The position numbers and the translations under genes were made by a program. A stretch of DNA of 64,000 nucleotides from Lachnospiraceae bacterium (GTDB lineage Bacteria > Bacillota > Clostridia > Lachnospirales > Lachnospiraceae). Below, in pieces: positions 36,704 through 45,105 of the stretch (within the stretch, counting starts at the first letter, position 1; each line of letters begins with the position of its first letter). The stretch covers positions 248,001-312,000 of the forward strand of contig JAFZQH010000022.1 of the NCBI GenBank assembly GCA_017550165.1, in the 5' to 3' direction. The notes under the pieces were generated by a model. The model was not told the DNA's origin, ran no database searches, and saw only the letters and a list, made by a program, of their open reading frames with translations.

Positions 36704-37504
36704 CTACCGCCCCGCCAGATCATTTAACATCCTCTTCTTATCAGGACTCCTCATCAGGGTTTCCCCGATAAGAACCGCATTAACACCTGCTTCTTCCAAT
36801 CGTGCGATATCTTCTCTTGTCTTCATACCGCTTTCCGATACAAACACTATATCAGACGGCACCATTTTTCTCAACCTCACTGAGTTGCCCACATCTACGG
36901 TGAAATCCTTAAGGTTGCGGTTGTTGACCCCTATGATCTCTGCCCCGGCTGAAAGCGCCGCCATGACCTCTTCATCATCATGGGCCTCCACCAGGGCTGA
37001 GAGCCCCAGCGACCTTGCAAGAGCATGATATTCAGACAGCTCTGATGATGACAGCAGCGAGCAGATAAGCAGTACCGCATCGGCTCCCATAACCTTTGCC
37101 TGATAGATCATATAGGGATCGACGGTAAAATCCTTCCTGAGCAGCGGAATGCCCACCTTTTTCCTTATCTCCTTGAGGTAGTCATCGCTTCCTTTGAACC
37201 AGAAGGGCTCCGTCAGGATGGATATGGCACTTGCTCCGGCTTTCTCGTACTCTTCTGCTATCTCGAGGTAAGGAAAATCCTCTGCTATGATCCCCTTAGA
37301 GGGCGACGCCTTCTTTACTTCACAGATAAAACTGATCCCCGGCCTCTTCAGAGCCTGCTTAAAGGCAAATGTCCTCTCCTGACCGTCACATTGGGAAGCA
37401 TACAACTGCTCCGCCGCACCCCTTATCTCGGAAAGGGGCAGTTTTTCCTTCTCAAGGGCTATCCTCTCTCTTGTCTTATCAGCAATCTCGTTAAGTATAT
37501 TCAT
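36704..37504 (-). CDS. trpC: Indole-3-glycerol phosphate synthase
   Basis: Closes the indole ring in tryptophan synthesis. The 266-residue barrel has [13 protein letters not shown] with the catalytic Lys, [54 protein letters not shown] and [12 protein letters not shown], all conserved. It overlaps the end of trpGD by four bases. Confidence 0.98.
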   Translation of the reverse strand: MNILNEIADKTRERIALEKEKLPLSEIRGAAEQLYASQCDGQERTFAFKQALKRPGISFICEVKKASPSKGIIAEDFPYLEIAEEYEKAGASAISILTEPFWFKGSDDYLKEIRKKVGIPLLRKDFTVDPYMIYQAKVMGADAVLLICSLLSSSELSEYHALARSLGLSALVEAHDDEEVMAALSAGAEIIGVNNRNLKDFTVDVGNSVRLRKMVPSDIVFVSESGMKTREDIARLEEAGVNAVLIGETLMRSPDKKRMLNDLAGR

Positions 37505-39126
37505 GCTTTGGTAGCTCCCACAAACTCTTCCATCTTCTTAAATGCCGCTCCTGAATCTATGGTCTTTGCTGCAAGTTCAACCCCTTCTTTTACCGAGCCT
37601 GCCTTGCCTGCCACGTAAAGGGCTGCTCCTGCATTAAGGAGTACCGCATTTCTCTTGCCGCCCTTTTCCTTGCCTGAAAGCACATCCCTGGTGATCTCGG
37701 CATTTTCAGCGGGAGTGCCGCCTAAGAGGTCATTCTGCCCGCAGGACTTAAGCCCCATATCTTCAGGCCTGATCTCGTATTTCCTGAAGGTTCCGTTATC
37801 TATCTCGCATACAGCCGTGGTCCCAACAGCCGATATCTCGTCCAGCTTCTCCCGGCCGAATACCACCATACCCCTCTTGATGCCTAAGTTGGCCAGGACC
37901 TTTGCCATGGGCTCTAAGAGAGACTCATCATATACTCCCAGAACGATCATTGAAGGGCGTGCCGGATTGGTCAGGGGCCCTAAGATATTGAAAATGGTCC
38001 TGATGCCAAGTTCTTTCCTTATTGGGCCGACATGCCTCATGGCGCTGTGGTATTTCTGAGCGAAAAGGAAGCAGATACCGGTCTTTTCCAGAACCTTCTT
38101 ACTCTTCTCCGGATCGATGGTGATATCGGCGCCTAAGGCTTCCAGGCAGTCTGCCGCCCCGGATTTGGAGCTGGCCGCCCTGTTGCCGTGCTTGGTTACG
38201 GGCACTCCCGCAGCTGCAATGACCATGGCCGATGTGGTGGAAATGTTAAATGAGTTGGCATTATCTCCACCGGTCCCCACGATCTCTAAGGTCGGTATAT
38301 TGACATTCATCTTCAGGCTGTGGTCTCTCATGGCTTCAGCAGACCCGGTTATCTCTTCGATGGTCTCGCCCTTTAATGACAGCGCCGTAAGATATGAACT
38401 CTTCTGCACCTCCGACGTATTTCCGTCCATGATCTCATTCATAACGGCCTTAGCCATATCGTATCCTATATCCTCTTTTTTGCTGAGTTTAATGATCGCC
38501 TCTTTTATCACCTCTGATTCCCTCTCTTCCATCTTGTTTTCCTTTTCTTCCTGCGGTCTTTCAACCCCCAGGAAATTCTCTATTATCCTGCTTCCTTCCG
38601 GCGTAAGTATGGATTCCGGGTGGAACTGCACTCCGTAAACTTCCGCGTCCAGATGCTCCACTGCCATTATCTCTCCGTCATCGGTCCGGGCCGTTATCCT
38701 TAATTCGCTTGGGAGTGATGCCTCATCCACTCCCAGCGAGTGATACCTTCCCACGGTCATCTCCTTATGCATCCCCGTAAAAAGCTTTCCCGAATTATCA
38801 AGCTTCGCCGTGCTGGTCTTGCCGTGCATCAGATCCTTTGCGTAGGTGATCCTACCTCCGAAGGCTTCGCATATAGCCTGATGCCCCAGGCAAATGCCTA
38901 GGATAGGGATCTTTCCCGCGAAATGCTTAATAGCTTCTTCGCATATCCCCGCATCCTTCGGTTTCCCCGGTCCGGGGGAGATAACTATATGGTCGGGCTT
39001 CATTTTCTCTATCTCTTCGATGGTCATCTCATCATTTCTTATGACCTTTATATCCGGCTCTATGGCGCCTATCATCTGATATACGTTATATGAAAAACTG
39101 TCGTAATTATCTATAAGTAAAATCAT
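37501..39126 (-). CDS. trpGD: Fused anthranilate synthase glutamine amidotransferase / anthranilate phosphoribosyltransferase
   Basis: Bifunctional protein of 541 residues. Residues about 1-190 are a class I glutamine amidotransferase (TrpG): [11 protein letters not shown], catalytic Cys in [15 protein letters not shown] and His-Glu in [13 protein letters not shown]; it supplies ammonia to TrpE. A charged linker (about 192-205) leads to the anthranilate phosphoribosyltransferase (TrpD) with [56 protein letters not shown] and [11 protein letters not shown]. The fusion is like that of enterobacteria. An internal ATG (MEERESEV) with a purine-rich GGAAAA upstream might allow separate TrpD production. 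Confidence 0.97.
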   Translation of the reverse strand: MILLIDNYDSFSYNVYQMIGAIEPDIKVIRNDEMTIEEIEKMKPDHIVISPGPGKPKDAGICEEAIKHFAGKIPILGICLGHQAICEAFGGRITYAKDLMHGKTSTAKLDNSGKLFTGMHKEMTVGRYHSLGVDEASLPSELRITARTDDGEIMAVEHLDAEVYGVQFHPESILTPEGSRIIENFLGVERPQEEKENKMEERESEVIKEAIIKLSKKEDIGYDMAKAVMNEIMDGNTSEVQKSSYLTALSLKGETIEEITGSAEAMRDHSLKMNVNIPTLEIVGTGGDNANSFNISTTSAMVIAAAGVPVTKHGNRAASSKSGAADCLEALGADITIDPEKSKKVLEKTGICFLFAQKYHSAMRHVGPIRKELGIRTIFNILGPLTNPARPSMIVLGVYDESLLEPMAKVLANLGIKRGMVVFGREKLDEISAVGTTAVCEIDNGTFRKYEIRPEDMGLKSCGQNDLLGGTPAENAEITRDVLSGKEKGGKRNAVLLNAGAALYVAGKAGSVKEGVELAAKTIDSGAAFKKMEEFVGATKA

Positions 39127-39141
39127 CTCTCATTTCCCTCC

Positions 39142-40608
39142 TTAAAGACTTGCTTCTTCAAGTGCTTCCCGGACCGCAGCCGCCTTCCGTATACATTCCT
39201 CGTATTCCGTCTCCGGCACGCTGTCTGCAACTATCCCGGCTCCCGAGCGGACGAAGACTTTTCCGTTCTTTGAAAATGCAAGCCGTATTCCGATACAGGT
39301 ATCAAGATTTCCGGTAAATGAGATATACCCGATAGCACCGCCGTATATGCCTCGTTTGTTATTTTCCAGCTTGTTGATTATCTCACAGGCCCGGAGTTTG
39401 GGAGCACCTGATAGGGTGCCTGCCGGAAGGATGGCATCCACACAATCCAGGGCATCCAGCCCCTCCGAAAGCTTACCGCTTACGGTGGAACCGATATGCA
39501 TCACATGGGAGTATCTTTCAACATCCATATACTTCTCCACCTGGACAGTTCCGATCTCACTTATCTTTCCTATATCATTTCTTCCCAGATCCACCAGCAT
39601 ATTGTGCTCAGCGCATTCCTTCTTATCTGCCAGGAGTTCTTTCTCCAGGGCTGCGTCCTCCTCCGGCGTCTTGCCTCTGGGTCTGGTTCCCGCCAGGGGA
39701 AAGGTAAAGAGCTTGCCATCCTCCAGCTTCACCAGTGTCTCAGGGCTGGCCCCGGTAAACTCTCCGTCAGCCCCCGAGAAATAAAACATGTAGGGTGAAG
39801 GATTCTGAGTCCGGAGCACTCTGTATGCATCCAGCAGGCTTCCTTCCATATCCGCATCCAGACGGTTTGATAATACCACCTGGAAGATATCTCCTTCTTT
39901 AATGTAATCCTTGCCCTTATCCACCATGGCGCAGTAGGCTTCCTTATCAAAGAGCTCCCGGAAATCCGACTTCAGTCTCAGGGAAACATTTTTTGCCATC
40001 TCGCCTTCCATTACCAGGCGTTCCATGGTCTCCAGCTCGAAGATCGCTTTATTGTAGCCGGTCTCTATATCATCGGTCTTTGCGTTATATATGAGGATTA
40101 TCTTCTGGCGAAAATGATCGAACACGATGACCTTATGGAAAAGCATCAGGTTCACGTCACAGAAGCCTTCCTCATCCCCGGCATCCAGTTTCAATGTAGG
40201 CTCCGCATACTTGATATAGTCATATGAAAAGTATCCGACCAGGCCTCCTGTAAATGAAGGAAGTTCCGGCAGCATGGGGCTCTTATTCTCAGAAAGAAGT
40301 TCTCTTATGACTGCCCTTATATCCCTTGTTTCTTTTCTGGTGGTAAGGCTTGTCTTCACCTCGCTTACTCCGTCACGGCAGGAGATCTCCAGCAGAGGAT
40401 CATAGCCTAAGAAAGAATATCTTCCCCATCGCTTCTGGGCGTCAGCGCTTTCAAGGAGATATACATGGCGGCTGACCCGCTTTAATATGCGAAGGATCTC
40501 TATCGGGGTCTTTACATCCCCGAATATTTCCGTCGCAATGGGTATTACGCCGTAATCTCCGTTTCTTATCAGCTCCTTGCATTCTTCCAGAGTTCGATTT
40601 ACTTTCAT
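39142..40608 (-). CDS. trpE: Anthranilate synthase component I
   Basis: Converts chorismate to anthranilate with ammonia from TrpG. The 488-residue protein has the N-terminal regulatory region with LLESADAQKRWGRYSFLG, where the LLES motif is typical of tryptophan feedback binding, and the chorismate-binding domain with DIFQVVLSNRLDADM, FYFSGADGEFTGASPETL, PLAGTRPRGKTPEEDAALEK, DLGRNDIGKI and LPAGTLSGAPKLRACEII. The ATG at 40608 has AAGGAGG nine bases upstream; a longer reading to 40692 lacks support. First gene of the operon behind the T-box. Confidence 0.97.
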   Translation of the reverse strand: MKVNRTLEECKELIRNGDYGVIPIATEIFGDVKTPIEILRILKRVSRHVYLLESADAQKRWGRYSFLGYDPLLEISCRDGVSEVKTSLTTRKETRDIRAVIRELLSENKSPMLPELPSFTGGLVGYFSYDYIKYAEPTLKLDAGDEEGFCDVNLMLFHKVIVFDHFRQKIILIYNAKTDDIETGYNKAIFELETMERLVMEGEMAKNVSLRLKSDFRELFDKEAYCAMVDKGKDYIKEGDIFQVVLSNRLDADMEGSLLDAYRVLRTQNPSPYMFYFSGADGEFTGASPETLVKLEDGKLFTFPLAGTRPRGKTPEEDAALEKELLADKKECAEHNMLVDLGRNDIGKISEIGTVQVEKYMDVERYSHVMHIGSTVSGKLSEGLDALDCVDAILPAGTLSGAPKLRACEIINKLENNKRGIYGGAIGYISFTGNLDTCIGIRLAFSKNGKVFVRSGAGIVADSVPETEYEECIRKAAAVREALEEASL

Positions 40609-40711
40609 AAGTGAATTCCTCCTTTTTTTCAGTTGACACACACATTCATAAAATACTCTCTTCGTTCGTATTTTATTCATGTATGTGAGCATCCTGCTTC
40701 GCAGTCTTCTT

Positions 40712-40768
40712 GATAATTAACAATTATCCTTTGGTGAGCAAGCTCACCACGAATTATTGTTAATTATC
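40712..40768 (-). repeat. Long hairpin between the trp T-box terminator and trpE
   Basis: GATAATTAACAAT (40712-40724) pairs perfectly with ATTGTTAATTATC (40756-40768), and an inner TGGTGAGC/GCTCACCA stem continues the fold. There is no U-tract, so it is not an obvious terminator. It looks like an inserted palindromic element or an RNA-stability hairpin in the trp leader. Confidence 0.7.
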
Positions 40769-40789
40769 ATCAACTGTGAGACGTATACT

Positions 40790-41122
40790 TGTAAAACAAA
40801 ACGTCCTTGACAATACATATGTACTGTCAAGGACGGGTAAATCTCTTCCCGCGGTGCCACCTTGATTCACTTCTCCTTGCACGAGAAATGCCCTCATGGG
40901 ATACTATCATATCCTGCGCAGTTAACGCCTGCCTTACGTCGCCCCATACTCCGAGAAAATGCATCCTCGTTTCCAAGCGCCCTCCGTGGTCCATTTAACA
41001 GCCTGCATCTCTGACCGATCTCACCATCCGGTCTCTCTGTAAGCGCATCATACTGTTTTTATCTCCACATCTACGGTTTGATGTCCGCTATTAAGTTGAT
41101 ACGAAACACATCCGTGCTTCTG
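40790..41122 (-). promoter_or_regulatory. Tryptophan T-box riboswitch (trp operon leader)
   Basis: Reading the minus strand, stem I contains AGAGAG and GGTGA motifs and, at 40991-40993, a TGG codon in the specifier-loop context TTAAATGGACCA. The conserved T-box AAGGTGGCACCGCG is at 40850-40863; its TGGC can pair with the GCCA end of tRNA-Trp. The terminator stem is CGTCCTTGACAGTAC and its complement at about 40801-40834, followed by TTTTGTTTT. Uncharged tRNA-Trp should stabilise the antiterminator and switch on trpE-GD-C-F-B-A. Confidence 0.95.
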
Positions 41123-41129
41123 ATTTTGA

Positions 41130-41158
41130 ATTCTAGCCTTCTTTACATTAAATGTCAA
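41130..41158 (-). promoter_or_regulatory. Predicted trp operon promoter
   Basis: Minus strand: TTGACA (41153-41158), 17-bp spacer, TAGAAT (41130-41135). Start near 41123, just before the T-box stem I. Confidence 0.8.
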
Positions 41159-41198
41159 TTGATATAATTTAAGTAACAAAAAATATCAATAAACACTA

Positions 41199-41555
41199 TT
41201 AAGCTAACTTCTTCTTAGCTACTTCAGCAAGCTCTGCAAATCCCTTTGCATCATTTACTGCCATCTCTGCCAGCATCTTTCTGTTGATCTCAACATCTGC
41301 CAGCTTCAGGCCGTGCATCAGCTTGCTGTATGATAATCCGTTCATCCTTGCTGCTGCATTGATACGAGCGATCCACAGCTGTCTGAACTGTCTCTTTCTC
41401 TCCTTACGTCCTGCATAAGCGCTTGCCAGTGCTCTCATAACTGACTGCTTAGCTACACGATACTGCTTTGATCTGGCTCCTCTGTAACCCTTAGCCAGCT
41501 TTAATACTCTATTATGTCTCTTCTTAGCGCCGATTGCGCCTTTTATTCTTGCCAT
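41199..41555 (-). CDS. rplT: 50S ribosomal protein L20
   Basis: Large-subunit assembly protein that also represses its own operon in studied bacteria. The 118-residue protein has [20 protein letters not shown], the [19 protein letters not shown] region and [14 protein letters not shown], with the basic N-terminal extension. It is the last gene of infC-rpmI-rplT. Confidence 0.98.
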   Translation of the reverse strand: MARIKGAIGAKKRHNRVLKLAKGYRGARSKQYRVAKQSVMRALASAYAGRKERKRQFRQLWIARINAAARMNGLSYSKLMHGLKLADVEINRKMLAEMAVNDAKGFAELAEVAKKKLA

Positions 41556-41663
41556 AACTTATTCCTCCTTTAATACACAGATCCTTTACTAACCTTGATC
41601 AACTCTCTTTTCAAAGGATCCTTTCCTTGATCTTATTGCCATAACTCTCCGAATCTGAGATTC

Positions 41664-41861
41664 CTAGTAGTAGGGTAAGATCTTCTTCATGTTCTTTACG
41701 TTGGTTGCATCCGTGATAGTAGCTTTTCTAAGATTTCTCTTTCTCTTCGCGGATTTCTTGGTTAAGATATGGCTCTTATAAGCTTTATTTCTCTTTAACT
41801 TTCCTGTTCCCGTCTGCTGAAATCTCTTAGCAGCTGATCTCTTTGTTTTAATCTTTGGCAT
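41664..41861 (-). CDS. rpmI: 50S ribosomal protein L35
   Basis: A 65-residue basic ribosomal protein with [30 protein letters not shown] and [17 protein letters not shown] is located seven to eight bases upstream. The spacer to infC (41862-41942) holds two GC-rich hairpins (CCGCGC/GCGCGG and GAAGATGCGAAGCATCTC), possible sites of local control. Confidence 0.97.
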   Translation of the reverse strand: MPKIKTKRSAAKRFQQTGTGKLKRNKAYKSHILTKKSAKRKRNLRKATITDATNVKNMKKILPYY

Positions 41862-41942
41862 AATGTATATCCTCCTATTTTTTTATACCGCGCCAAGCGT
41901 CGCGCGGACCGACTGCAGAGATGCTTCGCATCTTCGCTTTTA

Positions 41943-42446
41943 TTACTTCTTCGCAAGGAACATCTGCATGCTCCTGCCTTCAAGTTTCGGTGCCTTTTCG
42001 ATCACAGCGATATCCTCAAGCTTCTCTGCGAAGTCATCAAGGATATGCTTGCTATGTGCAACGTGTGCCATCTCACGACCGCGAAATCTTAAGGTGACTT
42101 TAACCTTATCACCCTTCTCAATGAACTTTCTGGCAGCATTGACCTTGGTATTAAGGTCATTTGCCTCGATATTCGGCGACAGACGAACTTCCTTTATATC
42201 GATGGTCCGCTGCTTCTTCTTTGCTTCCTTCTCCTTGCGGGCAAGCTCGTAACGGTATTTGCCGTAATCGATGATCTTGCATACGGGGGGCTTAGCCGTG
42301 GGCGCGATCTTAACAAGGTCAAGCTCCGCTTCCTCCGCCAGCTTCAGTGCTTCTTTGGCGGACATGATCCCCAACTGCTCTCCGTCCTCGCTGATAACAC
42401 GAACTTCCTTGTCCCTTATTTGTTCATTGATAAATAATTCGCTAAT
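41943..42446 (-). CDS. infC: Translation initiation factor IF-3 with an AUU start codon
   Basis: Binds the 30S subunit and enforces correct start-codon choice. The 167-residue protein has SELFINEQIRDKEVRVI, GIMSAKEALKLAEEAELDLV, PPVCKIIDYGKYRYE, the C-terminal VTLRFRGREMAH and a short basic end. No ATG, GTG or TTG lies at the right place; GGAGGTG (42454-42460) is seven bases before ATT at 42446, which opens the conserved N-terminus. AUU starts are the known basis of IF-3 autoregulation. An upstream reading to 42491 would run through the leader terminator. Confidence 0.95.
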   Translation of the reverse strand: MSELFINEQIRDKEVRVISEDGEQLGIMSAKEALKLAEEAELDLVKIAPTAKPPVCKIIDYGKYRYELARKEKEAKKKQRTIDIKEVRLSPNIEANDLNTKVNAARKFIEKGDKVKVTLRFRGREMAHVAHSKHILDDFAEKLEDIAVIEKAPKLEGRSMQMFLAKK

Positions 42447-42460
42447 TGTAGTACACCTCC

Positions 42461-42500
42461 AATAAAAAAATGTATTGTGAGCATAATCCACTCACAATAC
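42461..42500 (-). terminator. Leader attenuator upstream of infC
   Basis: A perfect 10-bp stem (GTATTGTGAG and CTCACAATAC, loop of nine) is followed on the minus strand by ATTTTTTATT, immediately before the infC Shine-Dalgarno. Position and shape fit a conditional terminator in the infC-rpmI-rplT leader, as in the L20-controlled leaders of other Firmicutes. Confidence 0.8.
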
Positions 42501-42586
42501 TACAATAAACATAGCAAATGATTCTTTTGACCGACGCCACCCGATTATGACGCGGTGAGAGTGGATATACTCTGCTTCAACACAAG

Positions 42587-42615
42587 ATATTATCACCACT
42601 CTTCCCCTTTGTCAA
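42587..42615 (-). promoter_or_regulatory. Predicted infC operon promoter
   Basis: Minus strand: TTGACA (42610-42615), 17-bp spacer, TAATAT (42587-42592). Start near 42580, giving a leader of about 130 nt with several hairpins. Confidence 0.8.
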
Positions 42616-42637
42616 CAAAAAAATACGGATCAATGCA

Positions 42638-43126
42638 TTACGCAGTCTTGGGTGAGAGTAATGCAATGACATACTCGCGTGATACTTGATATTTATTAGT
42701 TATACGAACAATTATTTCCTCTTCAGAAATACCGTCCTCGCGCAAAATGTCAATAGCACCCTCAATTCTTTCTTGTTTGTATCTTTTCTCTAATCCTTCA
42801 CACATATCAACACCATCCTCCTCTATCGTCAATTCAAGACTTAAGCCTGCTGCTTCTTCCATAAACCTGGCTGAATCTGAATCAAATTTTTTATGATTTG
42901 TCTTCTCCAATAGTTTGCTTACAACAAAATCCTTCTTATGTTTAATAATCTGTAATGCAAATCCAAGATCTGTATTAAACTTTTTAAAATCCTCTTCTTC
43001 AATATCAGCAACTGATATCAGGTTCAACTTATAATCATTCAGGAACGGAACCAGACGTTTATCCTTGATCTTGTCACTTTCAGAATACAAAGTAGCCTTC
43101 TCTTTAGCAGCATCTTGCATATTCAT
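42638..43126 (-). pseudogene. Remnant of an Rpn/PD-(D/E)XK nuclease-family transposase-like gene
   Basis: A 162-residue reading frame. The part from KDKRLVPFLNDYKLNLISV through DLGFALQIIKHKKDF resembles the C-terminal half of Rpn-type (recombination-promoting nuclease) proteins, and the very end (ISEEEIIVRITNKYQVSREY) resembles their small C-terminal segment. The first 22 residues look like part of the upstream domain (MQDAAKEKATLYSESDKI), with the nuclease core absent. There is no good Shine-Dalgarno, and the start is only 11 bp past the AIPR gene. I read it as an internally deleted remnant; a small functional protein is the alternative. Confidence 0.55.
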
Positions 43127-43137
43127 TTACATATGTT

Positions 43138-44907
43138 TTATTTCAAAACATCTATTAATGTATCTCTTTGAGAATCAAATAAATCATAATCAACTGCTCT
43201 TTTTATCATTTTCCCATAATCAATATCATTTTTCTTTTGGTATTCTTTTGTATACCCCTTTGTTACTGCTGAATATAACCTAATTAGGCTATCAACTTTT
43301 TCTTTATTTGATGTTGCTTCAATTATTATATCGCTATTCCTATTTGAGCATTCATACTTTGCGAAGCCATCTATCAAATAATATGGAATAGGATATCTGC
43401 CTGCCTCTGATGCCTTTTTACTCTTTTCCGCTCGTTTATACAACAAATAAAGGTCTAAAAGCACCTCCGTTGTTGTCCCACGAATAAATCTTGTGGCAAC
43501 ATTATATTCCTCACTCCCAAATTTTAACATATTGCTTTTGTTTCTATATGCAACCTCGCCTCCCACCATAAATGCATTAATAATCTGCAATAGCTTTTCA
43601 AGCGGAATATGCACGTCACTCAGTTTTTTCATTTCTTCGAGCCCAAATCTGCTTAATCTCTCGGAATTTGCCGCTTTTAGTTTTGTAATTGTCTTATACT
43701 TATTTGCAAATGAGTTTTTATCGGACTGCTTTATAAGTAGCAAAAACCCTTTACCCTCGAACTCGGTTTGTACTCTCCTAAATTCATTTGAGTTGGCAAC
43801 AAATGTTTTTTCATCAATGGCATTTTGAGAATTATTATATTTAACAATATTATGATAAAGTGTGTCTTCTTCCGAATTATCACGATCTATTTCAAGAATC
43901 TTTAGCATAACAAATGTATCCTTAAACTCTTTTTCAAGATCAATAGGATCAATATTTTTTAGTGCTTCATATATTGAATTTACAGTCTGACATCCATTTA
44001 CAATCTGAGGATTATCTATTTCAAATACAGCATTCATATATGTACTTGCCTGCGTTTCAATCTTCCTCATTTTATCACAGATAACAGTTATTCCGTTATT
44101 ATAATAAAAAAAGTTCTTTCGTTCCTCTGAATCAAGCAATGTGGTGTAAATGTTTTTATTAACCCCTTTGTTTCCAAGATACTCTCTAATATTCATATCA
44201 AATATTGGGTAACCCTTTTCTATAGACTCTCTATACAGTCTATATACAGCAACCACAGGAGTAAAAACATATCTTGCATCAATTACATTCGCAAGTTTAT
44301 AACTTTCTGAGTTAATATTCAGAATTGTACCCTTATTTACACTTTCAACTTTGACAGTAATATTCTTCTTTACCGGCTGTATTTCATCATAATATCGATT
44401 TTCTATATCATCGAGGTAATATATACTTGCAATATACTGCGGATGATCAACATTAAAATGATTTACGTATTCATCCGCTTCTTTTACTCTGTTATTATTT
44501 GTAACAAACAATTGCAAATGTACCGTAAATTCCGGATGAGATTTATGAGTCGTAAAGAAAGTCTGAAGCTCTTCTGATTTTTTATATGTTCCGTTCTCTA
44601 ATGCGCCAATTGCCCTTAAAAGGAAATCATTCTTAACATATTCAGCAGTTATGCTTGTTGAATCTGAATAGTATTTGTTCTGAATCAAGTACACATCCTC
44701 TGTATCCTCATAGATTTCATATGCATCAATTCCCATATCATGGTAATCTATAATTCTTTCCTCAATTAACTCCTCATCTTCATAGAAAAGTTTGTCCAGA
44801 ACCCAATAATTAAAAGCCCATTCATCTTTTTCAATGTTTTTTACAAAAGAATAGTTCTCCTGATATTCTCTTATATCTTCTTCTATCTGTTTTCTGAAAT
44901 CTGCCAC
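43138..44907 (-). CDS. AIPR-family abortive-infection phage-resistance protein
   Basis: A 589-residue protein of the AIPR family, associated with abortive infection against phage. The N-terminal region (about 1-180) resembles a PD-(D/E)XK nuclease fold: GIDAYEIYEDTEDVYLIQNKYY supplies the D and the (E/Q)xK pair. The family core follows with NFFYYNNGITVICDK, NPQIVNGCQTVNSIYEAL and YNNSQNAIDEKTFVAN. Translation starts with GTG at 44907, seven bases after AGGAGG. Base composition is visibly more AT-rich than the flanking housekeeping genes, pointing to acquisition. It probably acts as a nuclease, but the target is unknown. Confidence 0.85.
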   Translation of the reverse strand: MADFRKQIEEDIREYQENYSFVKNIEKDEWAFNYWVLDKLFYEDEELIEERIIDYHDMGIDAYEIYEDTEDVYLIQNKYYSDSTSITAEYVKNDFLLRAIGALENGTYKKSEELQTFFTTHKSHPEFTVHLQLFVTNNNRVKEADEYVNHFNVDHPQYIASIYYLDDIENRYYDEIQPVKKNITVKVESVNKGTILNINSESYKLANVIDARYVFTPVVAVYRLYRESIEKGYPIFDMNIREYLGNKGVNKNIYTTLLDSEERKNFFYYNNGITVICDKMRKIETQASTYMNAVFEIDNPQIVNGCQTVNSIYEALKNIDPIDLEKEFKDTFVMLKILEIDRDNSEEDTLYHNIVKYNNSQNAIDEKTFVANSNEFRRVQTEFEGKGFLLLIKQSDKNSFANKYKTITKLKAANSERLSRFGLEEMKKLSDVHIPLEKLLQIINAFMVGGEVAYRNKSNMLKFGSEEYNVATRFIRGTTTEVLLDLYLLYKRAEKSKKASEAGRYPIPYYLIDGFAKYECSNRNSDIIIEATSNKEKVDSLIRLYSAVTKGYTKEYQKKNDIDYGKMIKRAVDYDLFDSQRDTLIDVLK

Positions 44908-45105
44908 TAAAACTCCTCCTTTAACCGTTCATCAAGCATACCACAGTTCTTAAGTATATTATATACCATAATGAATTATGTGTTCTACCCAATTAATCAA
45001 CAACAAATCAACGAAACTCAGATTATGGAGCCATGATCCACCAAGGTATTTCACATTTTTGTAGTTACATGACCCCTCAAATTATCAACGACCCGTCAAC
45101 GAAAT

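Noticed and set aside
42447..42491. ATG start for infC upstream of the AUU
   Set aside because: The extra codons run through the leader terminator and the Shine-Dalgarno; the conserved IF-3 N-terminus begins at the AUU.
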